The position numbers were made by a program, and so were the translations under genes. This document shows positions 28,693-38,244 of a stretch of DNA of 41,843 bases, piece by piece (position 1 is the stretch's first letter; every line of letters starts with the position of its first letter). Under the pieces are notes generated by a model that had not been told where the DNA came from, did not search any database, and worked only from the letters and a program-made list of their open reading frames with translations. This stretch comes from a virus, in IMG/VR virus record IMGVR_UViG_3300027833_000096, positions 1-41,843 of that record, one strand, 5' to 3'.

Positions 28693-30830
28693 AACCTTTA
28701 TTAGTAAATACTGAATACTTTAGAGACTCTGCTAGGTTTTTTGAGAAACATAATTGTTATACTTTTGCTCCTGAAGGATCATTAGATTATGATACTTTTT
28801 GGGATGAAGAAGATAGAAGATGTAAAGAAGGCTATTCTGTAGGAGATCTTTCTATAACAGGAAAACATTATGCTTATCTTAATTATGGTGTAATTGAAAA
28901 AGTACCTGAGTCTGCTCTTAGAGATAAAAATAAAATAGGATCTGCCGTTAGTAAAGTTTTAGGATTCCCTTCCTTCTGGGAGATAGATTTGTGTTGGTGG
29001 GATGCAAAACAAGATGCTCTACTTCGACCTTTTGGAGAAGGAAATCACCTTGTATGTGCTAAAACTAGGGGGTGTGGGTGGTCTTATAAAGAAGCTTTCG
29101 ACGGAGTATATAATTATAATTTTATTCCTAAATCAAAATCTTTTTATTTAGCAAGTAAAGAAGATTACTTAAATAAAGATGGAATACTAGATAAAGTTGC
29201 TGTTATGCTTAACTTTATTAATAGACATACTGACTGGTATAAAAATAGACACAAGCATGATACAATAATGCACCAAATGGCTAGTTATGAATCTACAGAA
29301 CAAGGTAAGAAAGTTTCTAAAGGTTATCTTAGTGAAATAATAGGAGTAACAGTAGATAACCCAAACAAAGCTAGGGGTAAACGTGGAAATAAGATTACTT
29401 TTGAAGAATTTGGTTCTTTTAAAAGTGCTAAACTTGCATGGTCTATATGTAGAGAATCTGTAGAACAAGGAGGGTTTATTGCAGGACAAATGTCTGCTTT
29501 TGGTACAGGTGGAGAAGAAGGAGATCAAATAGAAGCTTTAGAAGATATGGTTAATAACCCTCTTGCTTATAACTGTCTTCCTTTTATTAATAAGTGGGAA
29601 GATTGCCCAAAAAATGATGGATCTTTAGATACTTTAGGAGGAGACCTTATTGTTCCTTATGTTCCTCCTAAAATAGAGATAAATAAATATGCTCCAATAG
29701 ATTATCAAGGAGATACGTGTGGTTTTGTAGTTCCTGCTTATCTTGCTAATGATAAAGCTATTGATGCTAATGGTGTAGCAGATTTGTATGAATCTGTAAA
29801 ACTTGAAATGAAAAATAGAAATCAGATAGCAAGTTCTGATGATGCAAAAGATTTAGATAGAAAAGTAGCAGAAAGACCTTTTAATCTTACTGAACTTTTA
29901 CAAAGAGTTTCTTTTAATCCTCTTCCTAGACAAGAAGCTTTAGAACAAATAAAACAAATAAAAAGAAACAGAAAACTTCAATCTATTATAAGAAATGGAG
30001 TATTAACTTCTACCACAGAAGGTTTTAAATTTGATCCTACTGTTCCTACAAAACCTTTAAATAAATTTCCTCATAAAAATGATGATGATTTAAAAGGGTG
30101 TGTAACTGTTTATGAACTTCCTCATAAAGTAGATAATAAAGTACCAGGTAGAATAGGAGAAATCTATACTGCTGTATTAGACCCTTACTATAAAGATGAT
30201 GCACAAGATAGAACTTCTTTAGGAGCTTTATACATATATAAAAATCCTAATAAATATACAGGACATAGAGAACAGTTAGTTGCTTCTTATATTGCAAGAC
30301 CTGTTAAACTTGATGACTTCTATAAAAACTGTTTTAATCTTATAAGAATGTATCAAGCCTGTCTTCAATCAGAAATACTAGGAGGAGGTAAAGGTGTTTG
30401 GGATTATGCAAAAAGTAAGAATTTACTTAAACATCTTTCTTTTGAAGTTACTATAGATTTAGCTAAAGAGAAAGCAGATAGTAAATCTAAAAATTACTTT
30501 ATGAATATTTCTACAGAAAGAAAAAATCAAGGAATGATCTACTTAGGAGAATGGCTACTTTCTGAAATAGGATTTAGAGAAGATAATAGTCCTATACTTA
30601 TGATTCATACTATATATGATTTAGGATTCTTAGAAGAAGTTAGTAAATGGAAAGATAAAGGAAACTTTGATAGAATCTCTGCTCATATTGTTTATATGTT
30701 TCAAAGAAAACAATATATACAAGATACTACAAGGTCTACAACTAAATCTAAATCTGACTTTTTTCATAGAAAGCATTTTACTTCCCCACAAGAAACAAAA
30801 AAAGAAAGTAACGGTTTTATAGGATTATAA
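28689..30830 (+). CDS. terL: Terminase large subunit
   Basis: A 713-aa packaging motor. AKTRGCGWSYK (124-134) is the Walker A region, NKITFEEFGSF (234-243, catalytic E) the Walker B and GTGG (272-275) the coupling motif. The C-terminal half from IYTAVLDPYYKDD (D498) carries the RNase H-like nuclease, with GGGKGVWDYAKSK and DRISAHIVYMF. Length matches crAss-like TerL. It moves DNA into the prohead through the portal gene product encoded next. No separate small terminase gene was recognised. Confidence 0.88.
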   Translation: MKPLLVNTEYFRDSARFFEKHNCYTFAPEGSLDYDTFWDEEDRRCKEGYSVGDLSITGKHYAYLNYGVIEKVPESALRDKNKIGSAVSKVLGFPSFWEIDLCWWDAKQDALLRPFGEGNHLVCAKTRGCGWSYKEAFDGVYNYNFIPKSKSFYLASKEDYLNKDGILDKVAVMLNFINRHTDWYKNRHKHDTIMHQMASYESTEQGKKVSKGYLSEIIGVTVDNPNKARGKRGNKITFEEFGSFKSAKLAWSICRESVEQGGFIAGQMSAFGTGGEEGDQIEALEDMVNNPLAYNCLPFINKWEDCPKNDGSLDTLGGDLIVPYVPPKIEINKYAPIDYQGDTCGFVVPAYLANDKAIDANGVADLYESVKLEMKNRNQIASSDDAKDLDRKVAERPFNLTELLQRVSFNPLPRQEALEQIKQIKRNRKLQSIIRNGVLTSTTEGFKFDPTVPTKPLNKFPHKNDDDLKGCVTVYELPHKVDNKVPGRIGEIYTAVLDPYYKDDAQDRTSLGALYIYKNPNKYTGHREQLVASYIARPVKLDDFYKNCFNLIRMYQACLQSEILGGGKGVWDYAKSKNLLKHLSFEVTIDLAKEKADSKSKNYFMNISTERKNQGMIYLGEWLLSEIGFREDNSPILMIHTIYDLGFLEEVSKWKDKGNFDRISAHIVYMFQRKQYIQDTTRSTTKSKSDFFHRKHFTSPQETKKESNGFIGL

Positions 30831-30879
30831 TTAGGATTTATTTATTTTATTCCTTATAAGCACTTCTAAAGATTAAACA

Positions 30880-33258
30880 ATGGCTAGAAATAGTAAACCT
30901 CTACAACGAGTATCTCAAACAGAAAAAGAAAAAGATGATTTTTTATGGGCTAAACAAACAGCTATATATTATCTTGGATCTTCTTCTATGTTCAATAATG
31001 CTTTAGGAGGAAATTCTTCTATTAGTAGAAAAGAAGAAAATTATAATATACTTAATAATAAAATTCCTGAAAAGTGGTTTCATCACATTACTAATCCTTT
31101 AGGAACAGATAAAGAAAACTATAAAAATTTTCCAGCTAAAATAAGACCTTATAATATAATTATTCCTAACTCTGATTTATACTTAGGAGAGTTTATTAAA
31201 CGTAACTTTAAATATCAAGTATTAAATAAGTCTGAAGAAGGTTATAATAGTTTTATAGAAGAGAAAACAAATGCTTTAAGACAAAATATAAGACAGCATT
31301 ATATAAATAGTTTAGTAGAAGCAGGGCAAGTAGATGAAGAAAACTATGAGGAAGTTGAATTACCTCAAGAACTTAATGAAGAGTTTCTTTCTAACTTTCA
31401 AGATCACTTAGCTCTTAAAGGTCAAAGTGTTTTAGCTTATATAGATTCAGATAAACGAACTTTTGAAGTATTTAAAGAATGTTTCTATGATTGGATTGCA
31501 GTAGGAGAATGTCACACTTATAAAAACATTGTAAGAGGAGATATAGAGTATGAAAGAGTAAATCCTTTAACTTTTACTACTGATTTTGGAGAAGACACAA
31601 AATATGGAGAAGATGGTAATTTTGCAGTAAGAAGAAGACGAGTATCTGTTTCCGATTTAGTATCTTCTTTTTATGATGAACTTTCTCCAGAACAAATAAT
31701 GGATTTTGAAAAAGCTCTACCTACTTTTTCAGGATCTGTAACAGGTACAGATGAAAACTTCTCTGATAAAGCATATCTTTATCACATTACTTGGAAGTCT
31801 CAAAAGATAATTAAAATTCTTTCTTATATAGACGACTTTGGTCAGTATCAAGAAATGGAAGTAGATGAACTTTATAAAGCAGATAAAACACTAGGAGAAT
31901 CTACAAAAGAAATTACAATTAATGAATGGTGGGAAACTCACTATATTCCTAGTTTATCTACAAGTGCTTCTACAGACTTTAATACAGAATCTGGACATTT
32001 CTTTAGAATAAGACCTATTCCTGTACAAAGAGGACTTCTTAACAATAGTGCTGCTTGTAAAGGACTTTATAATTCTATTTATTTTAAAAATGAAAATGCT
32101 GATAATATTTCTGTAGTAGACTTAGGAAAACCTTATCTTATTCTTTTTATTATACTTAATTATAAAATAGAGCTTACTATTGCAAAGAGTAAAGGAAAGA
32201 TTGTTCTTATTGATCAAAATGTAATTCCTAATGAAGAAGGTTGGGATGAAGAAAAGTTTATGTACTATGGAGAAGCTTTAGGTTGGGGTATTATAAATAG
32301 AAATCAAATAGGAGTTGATAAGTCTTATAATCAATATCAAGTATTAGATTTAGGGTTATATCAAGATATTTCTCAACTTATTAATATAAAAGAAAATATT
32401 AAAAATGATTATGACGAACTCTTAGGAATTTCTAGACAAAGAAAAGGACAAGTGTCTGCAAGTGAAACTGCTACTGCTACTAATACTGCTTCTGTTAATA
32501 GTTCTGTTATAAGTGAATATATCTTTGATAAGTTTGATGATTTTAGAAGAGTAGAATATGAAGGACTTTTAGACCTTTCTCAATTTGCATACTCAGAAGG
32601 AAAAAAAGGACTTTATATAGGGAGTGATGGAAGAACTAGACTTTTAGAACTATTAGAAGGAGATTTGCAAAGTGCTGAACTTGGTATATGTGTTAGTAGA
32701 AGTTCTAATGATAGTGAAAAACTTAATATGTTTAAATCCTATGCACAAGCTTTTGCACAAAACGGAGCTGCTGCTTCTACTGTAGGTAAAATTATACAAG
32801 CAGATAGTTTATTAGAAGTTACTAAAGTTTTAGAAGGAATAGAAGAGAAACAAGCAAAAGCTGCTGAAAGTAATGCTCAATCTGAACAAGAAGCTCAACT
32901 TGCATTAAAAGAAGTAGAAAAAGAGTTTGAAGCTTATAGACATATGCTAGGTCTTGAAACTCTGAATGTTGATCATGACAGACTAGATAACAGAGAGTAT
33001 ATAAAAGGAGACATAGAACTTACTAAAGAATCTATGTCAGAAAGTACTCCAGATTCTGTACCTGATATTTCTAATATAGAAGATAGAAATTCTGAAAGAG
33101 TTAAAGAACTTCAAGATCAAAGAAAACAAAATTCAGAAGAAGCTTTTAAATCTAAAGAAATGAGTTTAAAAGAAAGAGAACTTGATATTAAAGAAAAAGA
33201 TACAGACAATAAACTTAAAATTGCTAAAGTAAATAAAAACAAACACGATAAAAAATAA
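30880..33258 (+). CDS. Portal protein
   Basis: A 792-aa protein following TerL by 49 nt, the order and size expected for a crAss-like portal. It has an N-terminal region (DDFLWAKQTAIYYLGSS), a charged middle, a stretch (KENIKNDYDELLGISRQRKGQVSASETATATN) typical of the wing/tail-facing part of portals, and a long C-terminal helix-rich tail (EEKQAKAAESNAQSEQEAQ…) with coiled-coil repeats. It would form the dodecameric ring at the packaging vertex. Called by context and length; individual motifs are not diagnostic. Confidence 0.8.
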   Translation: MARNSKPLQRVSQTEKEKDDFLWAKQTAIYYLGSSSMFNNALGGNSSISRKEENYNILNNKIPEKWFHHITNPLGTDKENYKNFPAKIRPYNIIIPNSDLYLGEFIKRNFKYQVLNKSEEGYNSFIEEKTNALRQNIRQHYINSLVEAGQVDEENYEEVELPQELNEEFLSNFQDHLALKGQSVLAYIDSDKRTFEVFKECFYDWIAVGECHTYKNIVRGDIEYERVNPLTFTTDFGEDTKYGEDGNFAVRRRRVSVSDLVSSFYDELSPEQIMDFEKALPTFSGSVTGTDENFSDKAYLYHITWKSQKIIKILSYIDDFGQYQEMEVDELYKADKTLGESTKEITINEWWETHYIPSLSTSASTDFNTESGHFFRIRPIPVQRGLLNNSAACKGLYNSIYFKNENADNISVVDLGKPYLILFIILNYKIELTIAKSKGKIVLIDQNVIPNEEGWDEEKFMYYGEALGWGIINRNQIGVDKSYNQYQVLDLGLYQDISQLINIKENIKNDYDELLGISRQRKGQVSASETATATNTASVNSSVISEYIFDKFDDFRRVEYEGLLDLSQFAYSEGKKGLYIGSDGRTRLLELLEGDLQSAELGICVSRSSNDSEKLNMFKSYAQAFAQNGAAASTVGKIIQADSLLEVTKVLEGIEEKQAKAAESNAQSEQEAQLALKEVEKEFEAYRHMLGLETLNVDHDRLDNREYIKGDIELTKESMSESTPDSVPDISNIEDRNSERVKELQDQRKQNSEEAFKSKEMSLKERELDIKEKDTDNKLKIAKVNKNKHDKK

Positions 33259-33293
33259 TCTATATAAAAGATGTATATAAATAATATAATCTT

Positions 33294-33301
33294 TATATTT
33301 G
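33294..33301 (+). promoter_or_regulatory. Candidate -7 box before the scaffold gene
   Basis: TATATTTG at 33294-33301 is an exact TAnnTTTG. The -33 region has no clear TTG at the usual distance. It lies 32 bp before ATG 33333 in the 74-bp gap after the portal gene. Confidence 0.35.
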
Positions 33302-33332
33302 GGTAATACTTAACTTTTAACTATATTTAATT

Positions 33333-34436
33333 ATGTTTATACCAGAGGAAGAAAATGGACAAAAAATAGAATCTCAAAATGAAGGCTTAGAACCACAAGG
33401 ACAAGCAGAAGGATCTAATCCTCCTGCTGAAACTTCTAGTGATTCTAAAGATGAAAAAACTCCTGAAGAGATAGCTAATTCTGAAAAGATAGATTCTTTA
33501 TTAGAACGAGGTAATTCAGAAGATGCAGAATTTACTCAACAAGAATTAGACTTTCTTAAAGAAAATGGAGTAAAGATTGAAACAGGAGAAGATTCTAACT
33601 TTTTTACTGAAGTTGAAACTCTTACAGGAAATGCTTTAGAAGTAGATTATGGAGATATTGACCCTAATTCTGCACAAGGGGTAGTAAAATACTTAGACGC
33701 ACATAAAGTTAGTGTTGAATCTAATTTTGAACAACTTCTTAAAGAAAAAGCTCCTCTTTCTTATCAAGCTATGCTTATAGAAAATGGAGGAGGAAATCCT
33801 GCTGAATACTTTATATCAGAAGAAGATGACTCTATTGATTATTCAAAACAATCAGTATCTAAAAATAATATAGAAGATGTTAAAAGCTTTATTCGTAAAG
33901 ATTACACTTCAAAAGGAATGGATTTAGAAACTATTAATACTTTAATAGATTCTTTAGAAGATAAAGGAAAATTGTTAGATGCTGGTAAAAACTCTTTAGA
34001 ACACTTAGCAGGATCTCAAAAACAAAAAAGAGAAGCAGTTGTAGAAAATGCTAGAATTGCTCAACAACAAGAATATGATACTATGTCTGCATTTAGTAAT
34101 AGTATTGAAGAATCTATAAAAACAGGAATTGCAGGTAGCTTTAATATACCTCAAGCAGATTTAACTAAATTTCAAGATTATGTACTTGATAGAGTAGTTT
34201 ATCAAGACGGAAGTTTTTATTCTTCTAAAGAAATAAAAGCAGAAGATATTTCTAAAGAACTTGGTTCTCTTTTCTTTGAATATAAAGGAGGAAATATAGA
34301 TTCTTTAGTTCAGTCTCGTGTAAAGTCTGAAAATGTAAGAACTTTAAAACTTAAAAGTTCTTCACAGACAGGAAAAGTTCTTGGAGAAAAACAAAAACAT
34401 TCTAAAGGATTTATTCCTTTCGGAGATTTAACATAA
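33333..34436 (+). CDS. Scaffold-like head protein (367 aa)
   Basis: The N-terminal 70 residues are acidic and low in complexity (GQKIESQNEGLEPQGQAEG…PAETSSDSKDEKTPEEI). A helical centre (LEHLAGSQKQKREAVVENARIAQQQ) and a basic end with GFIPFGDLT follow. Position between portal and MCP, acidity and disorder match a scaffold or head-maturation protein. No protease motif seen. Function is inferred from context. Confidence 0.5.
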   Translation: MFIPEEENGQKIESQNEGLEPQGQAEGSNPPAETSSDSKDEKTPEEIANSEKIDSLLERGNSEDAEFTQQELDFLKENGVKIETGEDSNFFTEVETLTGNALEVDYGDIDPNSAQGVVKYLDAHKVSVESNFEQLLKEKAPLSYQAMLIENGGGNPAEYFISEEDDSIDYSKQSVSKNNIEDVKSFIRKDYTSKGMDLETINTLIDSLEDKGKLLDAGKNSLEHLAGSQKQKREAVVENARIAQQQEYDTMSAFSNSIEESIKTGIAGSFNIPQADLTKFQDYVLDRVVYQDGSFYSSKEIKAEDISKELGSLFFEYKGGNIDSLVQSRVKSENVRTLKLKSSSQTGKVLGEKQKHSKGFIPFGDLT

Positions 34437-34468
34437 ATTAAATTAAATTAAATTAAACTAATAATATA

Positions 34469-35989
34469 ATGAAAAAACCGTTAGATTATCAAGTTCTTGA
34501 AACAGTTTTTGATGGAAAGTCAATGCTAGACGAACAGAACTTTTATCATCAGAATCAGGGAGAACCTGCAAAGCTAACTAAACAGCTTACTTATATCTTA
34601 GGAGATAGTACTCAAAATTATCCAATTTGTACTATGACTTCTTCTTTATTAGCAAGTAAAGGAGCTAGTCAAGAGATTTCAGATACTCAATTTACTTATC
34701 CTGTAATGGGAAGAGATGAAAAAGCATCTGTAATTGCTTCTACCCTTTTTACAGAAGGAGATACTCCAGGAAAAGGTAATTCTAAATTTACTATTACTTT
34801 TAGTGATAATTGGATAAAACGTTATTACGTTATTCAATCAAGTACAGGTGTACAACTTTATGTACATTCTAAAGGTAGTCCCTCTGCACAAGGAGAAGGT
34901 TTTGATTATGAAGTACAGGTAGCTTCAGGAAATCCAGAAGAATGGTGTCCTGTTAGTGAACTTCAAGCAGGTACTCGTTGGATTGATTTATATGCTGCTG
35001 TTGCAGAGTCAGAATCAAGAGGAACTGAAAGTAGAATGGTAGCTCCTGGTAGTTACAAAAATCAATTAGGATATATTCGTAAATCTGCTTCTTGGGCAGG
35101 TACTTCTGCTTCAAGAGTAATGAATATAGAAGTTAATACTGATAAAGGTCAGAAAACAAGTGCTTGGATGGACTTCTTTATGTGGCAGTTTGAGAAAGCT
35201 TGGATGCATGAAAAAGAAACTCACTATTGGTATTCTCGTTATAACCGATTAGAAAGTGGAGCTGTAGGACTTAAAGATGCTGTAACAGGAAAAGATATTC
35301 CTATGGGATCTGGTCTTTTAGAGCAAATTCAAAATAAAGGTACTTATAGTAAACTTACTTATAACTACATTATGAATACTATCAGTGATGCTCTTTTTGG
35401 ACAATCTGATACTGATAATATGTCTATTACTTTATTTACAGGTACTGGAGGAATTAGAGAATTTCATAATGCAATGAAAGAAGAAGGTATTAGCCTTTTA
35501 GGAGGATTAGGAAATGGAAACATTTCTGATAGATACGTTACAGGTCAAGGTAGAGAACTTATGCTAGGAGGATTCTTCTATGGTTTCTATCATATTGATG
35601 GATATACTATTAAAGTTAAGAAAAATCCACTATTTGATAGAGGTAAAGTTGCTATGGCATCTCCTTTACATCCTAAATCTGGTCTTCCTTTAGAGTCTTA
35701 CAGAATGGTATTTATTGATGATGCTAATTATGACGGACAAGCTAATTTAAGAAGTGTTTATCACTCTGGATTTAAGAGTAATTATGGTTATAATCATGGT
35801 ATTGTTCAAGGACTAAATGAGCCTCCAAAATCTTTACAAATGTTAGGTGCTAAGCCTTTAGGAGCAGGAGATTTAAGAGATATGGCAACTGATGTAGATG
35901 TTTCATCTTACCATAGACACGCATCTTGTGGAGTTCAATTACTTAGAGGTAATAAATGCTTTGATCTTCAATGTGTAGCAGGACTTTAA
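34469..35989 (+). CDS. Major capsid protein (HK97 fold, crAss-like)
   Basis: A 506-aa protein. DFFMWQFEKAWMHEKETHYWYSRYNR, GSGLLEQIQNKGTYSKLTYN and ITLFTGTGGIREFHNAM are the clearest conserved-looking stretches and resemble the crAss-like MCP arrangement. It lies 32 nt after the scaffold-like gene behind a long A/T-rich leader and is followed by two hairpins, as expected of a very highly expressed gene. Called by position, size and motif pattern. Confidence 0.75.
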   Translation: MKKPLDYQVLETVFDGKSMLDEQNFYHQNQGEPAKLTKQLTYILGDSTQNYPICTMTSSLLASKGASQEISDTQFTYPVMGRDEKASVIASTLFTEGDTPGKGNSKFTITFSDNWIKRYYVIQSSTGVQLYVHSKGSPSAQGEGFDYEVQVASGNPEEWCPVSELQAGTRWIDLYAAVAESESRGTESRMVAPGSYKNQLGYIRKSASWAGTSASRVMNIEVNTDKGQKTSAWMDFFMWQFEKAWMHEKETHYWYSRYNRLESGAVGLKDAVTGKDIPMGSGLLEQIQNKGTYSKLTYNYIMNTISDALFGQSDTDNMSITLFTGTGGIREFHNAMKEEGISLLGGLGNGNISDRYVTGQGRELMLGGFFYGFYHIDGYTIKVKKNPLFDRGKVAMASPLHPKSGLPLESYRMVFIDDANYDGQANLRSVYHSGFKSNYGYNHGIVQGLNEPPKSLQMLGAKPLGAGDLRDMATDVDVSSYHRHASCGVQLLRGNKCFDLQCVAGL

Positions 35990-36032
35990 GATAATACATA
36001 CCTTCTAAGATTAAGTACTTAGAAGGATTATC
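35990..36032 (+). promoter_or_regulatory. Hairpin directly after the MCP gene
   Basis: GATAAT and CCTTCTAAG pair with CTTAGAAGG and ATTATC around an 8-nt loop, with a 5-nt bulge. Only three T follow, so it is more likely an mRNA 3'-end stabiliser or weak terminator ahead of the true terminator. Confidence 0.5.
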
Positions 36033-36083
36033 TTTAACTAGATTCTATAGTTAGTAATAGTAATAATTATAGAGTTAAGTATT

Positions 36084-36117
36084 AAAAAAGGCAGATACTT
36101 GGTATCTGTCTTTTTTT
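36084..36117 (+). terminator. Intrinsic terminator after the MCP gene
   Basis: A 15-bp stem (one G-U) with GGCAGATAC / GTATCTGTC core and a 3-nt TTG loop, preceded by A and followed by a run of seven T. It ends the MCP transcript. Its loop TTG also forms the -33 box of the next promoter. Confidence 0.85.
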
Positions 36118-36129
36118 GTTGTATATTTA
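36099..36129 (+). promoter_or_regulatory. Promoter overlapping the MCP terminator
   Basis: TTG (36099-36101), 20-nt spacer, TATATTTA (36122-36129). The transcript would start near 36136, about 38 nt before the next ATG, so the downstream virion genes can be transcribed independently of the MCP. Confidence 0.55.
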
Positions 36130-36173
36130 ATGTAAATACTTAATATAAACACTATTACTAAACTTTCTACAAA

Positions 36174-37055
36174 ATGACAGAAGATACAAGCGTAATTATA
36201 GAAATTAAAAGAGTTACTAAATTACAACATCAAAATAAAGAAGCTGCTAATAAGTTTGCTTTACAAGGCAAAGTTTCTATTGGTTCTTACTTTGAAACAG
36301 GAACATCTAAAACTGCAACAGGTTTATCAAGGTCAGAAATAAACTTATTACTACCTTTATTGATAGATTTTGATGTTCAAGATAGAGATTTTAAAAAAGA
36401 AGTAACAAAATACTTTGATAGTATGTTTACTCAAATTCCTTCTACAGGAAGAGAACTTGAAACAGGTCTTATGGATAATTCTTTAACTTTAGGAGCAAAA
36501 CTAAAAGAAGGAGGAGTAAATTTACCTTTAGAAGTTGAAGATTACGTTGCGTATAGACATTGTTTAGGTTTTCCTTTCTTAGCTAAAAGCTTAAAAGAAG
36601 CAAAAGGAGATCCTAGAAAAACATTATATATCTTAGATAGAAAGAAAGAGTCATTAGAGTCTACTTCTAAAAGAGAATTACAAGATACTTCTTTTGCTAA
36701 ATACTTAGCTATAAAAGATGATTCTAAGATGGTTTCACAAGTTCTTTCTGCTTTAGGAGTTTCAACTAGAGATTTAATTACAGGAAAAGCATTAGATGAA
36801 GTTTCTTTACTTAAAGATGCTTCTATGAAAAGACCTAAAGCTTTTATTCAAGCGGCAGATAACAAGGACTTAAAATTAATTTATACTATTAACTCTATGG
36901 TTAATCTTAAAATTGTTATAAAAGAAGGAACTAGGTATATATTTGAAGGTTCTCAACTTGCTGTAAGCATGAAAGATTTTATAGAATATATGAGAGATTC
37001 TAAAAACTCTAAAACAGTAGCAGTTTTAAAAGCTAGATTAGAAGAACTTTCTTAA
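36174..37055 (+). CDS. Hypothetical virion-region protein (293 aa)
   Basis: A helical, Lys-rich protein (IIEIKRVTKLQHQNKEAANK…, LKARLEELS end). It has its own promoter and is followed by a hairpin, so it is an independent transcription unit after the MCP. By position it may be a head or cargo protein; sequence shows no recognised domain. Confidence 0.5.
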   Translation: MTEDTSVIIEIKRVTKLQHQNKEAANKFALQGKVSIGSYFETGTSKTATGLSRSEINLLLPLLIDFDVQDRDFKKEVTKYFDSMFTQIPSTGRELETGLMDNSLTLGAKLKEGGVNLPLEVEDYVAYRHCLGFPFLAKSLKEAKGDPRKTLYILDRKKESLESTSKRELQDTSFAKYLAIKDDSKMVSQVLSALGVSTRDLITGKALDEVSLLKDASMKRPKAFIQAADNKDLKLIYTINSMVNLKIVIKEGTRYIFEGSQLAVSMKDFIEYMRDSKNSKTVAVLKARLEELS

Positions 37056-37062
37056 TTTTATC

Positions 37063-37092
37063 TTGAGCTTGTATGATTTTATACAAGCTCAA
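37063..37092 (+). terminator. Hairpin after the 293-aa gene
   Basis: Perfect 12-bp stem TTGAGCTTGTAT / ATACAAGCTCAA with a 6-nt loop. The T-run behind it is poor, so termination may be partial. Confidence 0.55.
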
Positions 37093-37112
37093 CTTATTTA
37101 ACTTACTTATCA

Positions 37113-38216
37113 ATGAACATAACAGAAGCACACATTCATGTAGAAAGAGGAGTACAAAGGTACAATGCTAACGTTTACGATTACTTTCTTCCTGAAGATA
37201 TAGATTTAATTCTTACTAAGATGCAAAACAGGTTTATTGATTCTAAGTTTAGAAGAGATAAAAATGATTTAGGATTTCAGTATGATCAAGGAGACTTAGA
37301 TGACTTAGAAGCTTTAATAGTTTCTAATTTTGAAATAGATTCCGATCAAGACTTTGAAAGAGAGAAAGCAAAGATACAACTTCCTTATAATTATAGGTAT
37401 TTAATAGATGCAGAAGGACAAGGAGTTAAAACTTGCTATTCTCCTTCTGATCCTAAGTATTCTTTAAACTCTTCAGAAAATGTTACAGAATATTTATATA
37501 CTCTTTCTTTTTCTGATGCTTCTCTTCCTCAATTAGAAAATGAAGCTTTTAAAAATCTTAAAATGGTTTTTGATTCTACTACTTTATTTGATATTAATAA
37601 TTTTCCTAGTATAGCAGAAGGTCTTCCTTCTACAGAAGATAAATATTTAGTTATTAATCTTATTTTAGGAGAACTTAGAAACTCTTTATTAAATATTAAT
37701 TTAAAAGGAGTTTATTGGGAAAGATATAAAGATCTTTATAGACCTGATTCTTTTATATTAGTTTCTACTTCTTCTTCTGCTTCTGATGTTACTTTATCTT
37801 CTGGAGATACTCAAAATCCTTCTATAGTTTTTGCATTACTATCAACTAATACATTAAAAGTTTCTACTTCTACAGAAAGTTTATATAAATGTAAACTTAG
37901 AATAACAAATAATGATAGAAAAGGACAAGTTTTATTTGATAATGCTTTTTCTAAATCTATCCCTAGAAGTCCTGTTACTACTCTAGCAGGAAAATCTTTA
38001 ATTGTAAATGTTGATAAAAGATTTACAGTAAAGAGGATATATATTGACTACATTAGGATTCCACAGAATATAAGTCTATCTTTAGGTAGAGGGTTTGAAC
38101 TACGAGAACAAACACATGAACGTATTTGTGATTTAGCTATTGAGTATATTAAAAATATAATAGAACAGCCAAGTTATAAAGAAACTCTTAGTGATAATAT
38201 GTTAAGAAGTGAATAA
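37113..38216 (+). CDS. Putative head-completion or head-decoration protein (367 aa)
   Basis: The first 230 residues are mixed and acidic; residues 230-330 are beta-rich (SSSASDVTLSSGDTQNPSIVFALLSTNTLKVS…), like an immunoglobulin-type or decoration domain. The helical C-terminus (LRSE end) follows. It lies between MCP and ring protein genes in the virion block, so a structural role is likely, but the family is not recognised. Confidence 0.5.
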   Translation: MNITEAHIHVERGVQRYNANVYDYFLPEDIDLILTKMQNRFIDSKFRRDKNDLGFQYDQGDLDDLEALIVSNFEIDSDQDFEREKAKIQLPYNYRYLIDAEGQGVKTCYSPSDPKYSLNSSENVTEYLYTLSFSDASLPQLENEAFKNLKMVFDSTTLFDINNFPSIAEGLPSTEDKYLVINLILGELRNSLLNINLKGVYWERYKDLYRPDSFILVSTSSSASDVTLSSGDTQNPSIVFALLSTNTLKVSTSTESLYKCKLRITNNDRKGQVLFDNAFSKSIPRSPVTTLAGKSLIVNVDKRFTVKRIYIDYIRIPQNISLSLGRGFELREQTHERICDLAIEYIKNIIEQPSYKETLSDNMLRSE

Positions 38217-38244
38217 AACTTAAAATTAAATTAAACTAATAATT

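Noticed and set aside
29187-29528. 113-codon minus-strand frame within TerL
   Set aside because: Antisense to the ATPase motifs of TerL; composition is that of a shadow frame.
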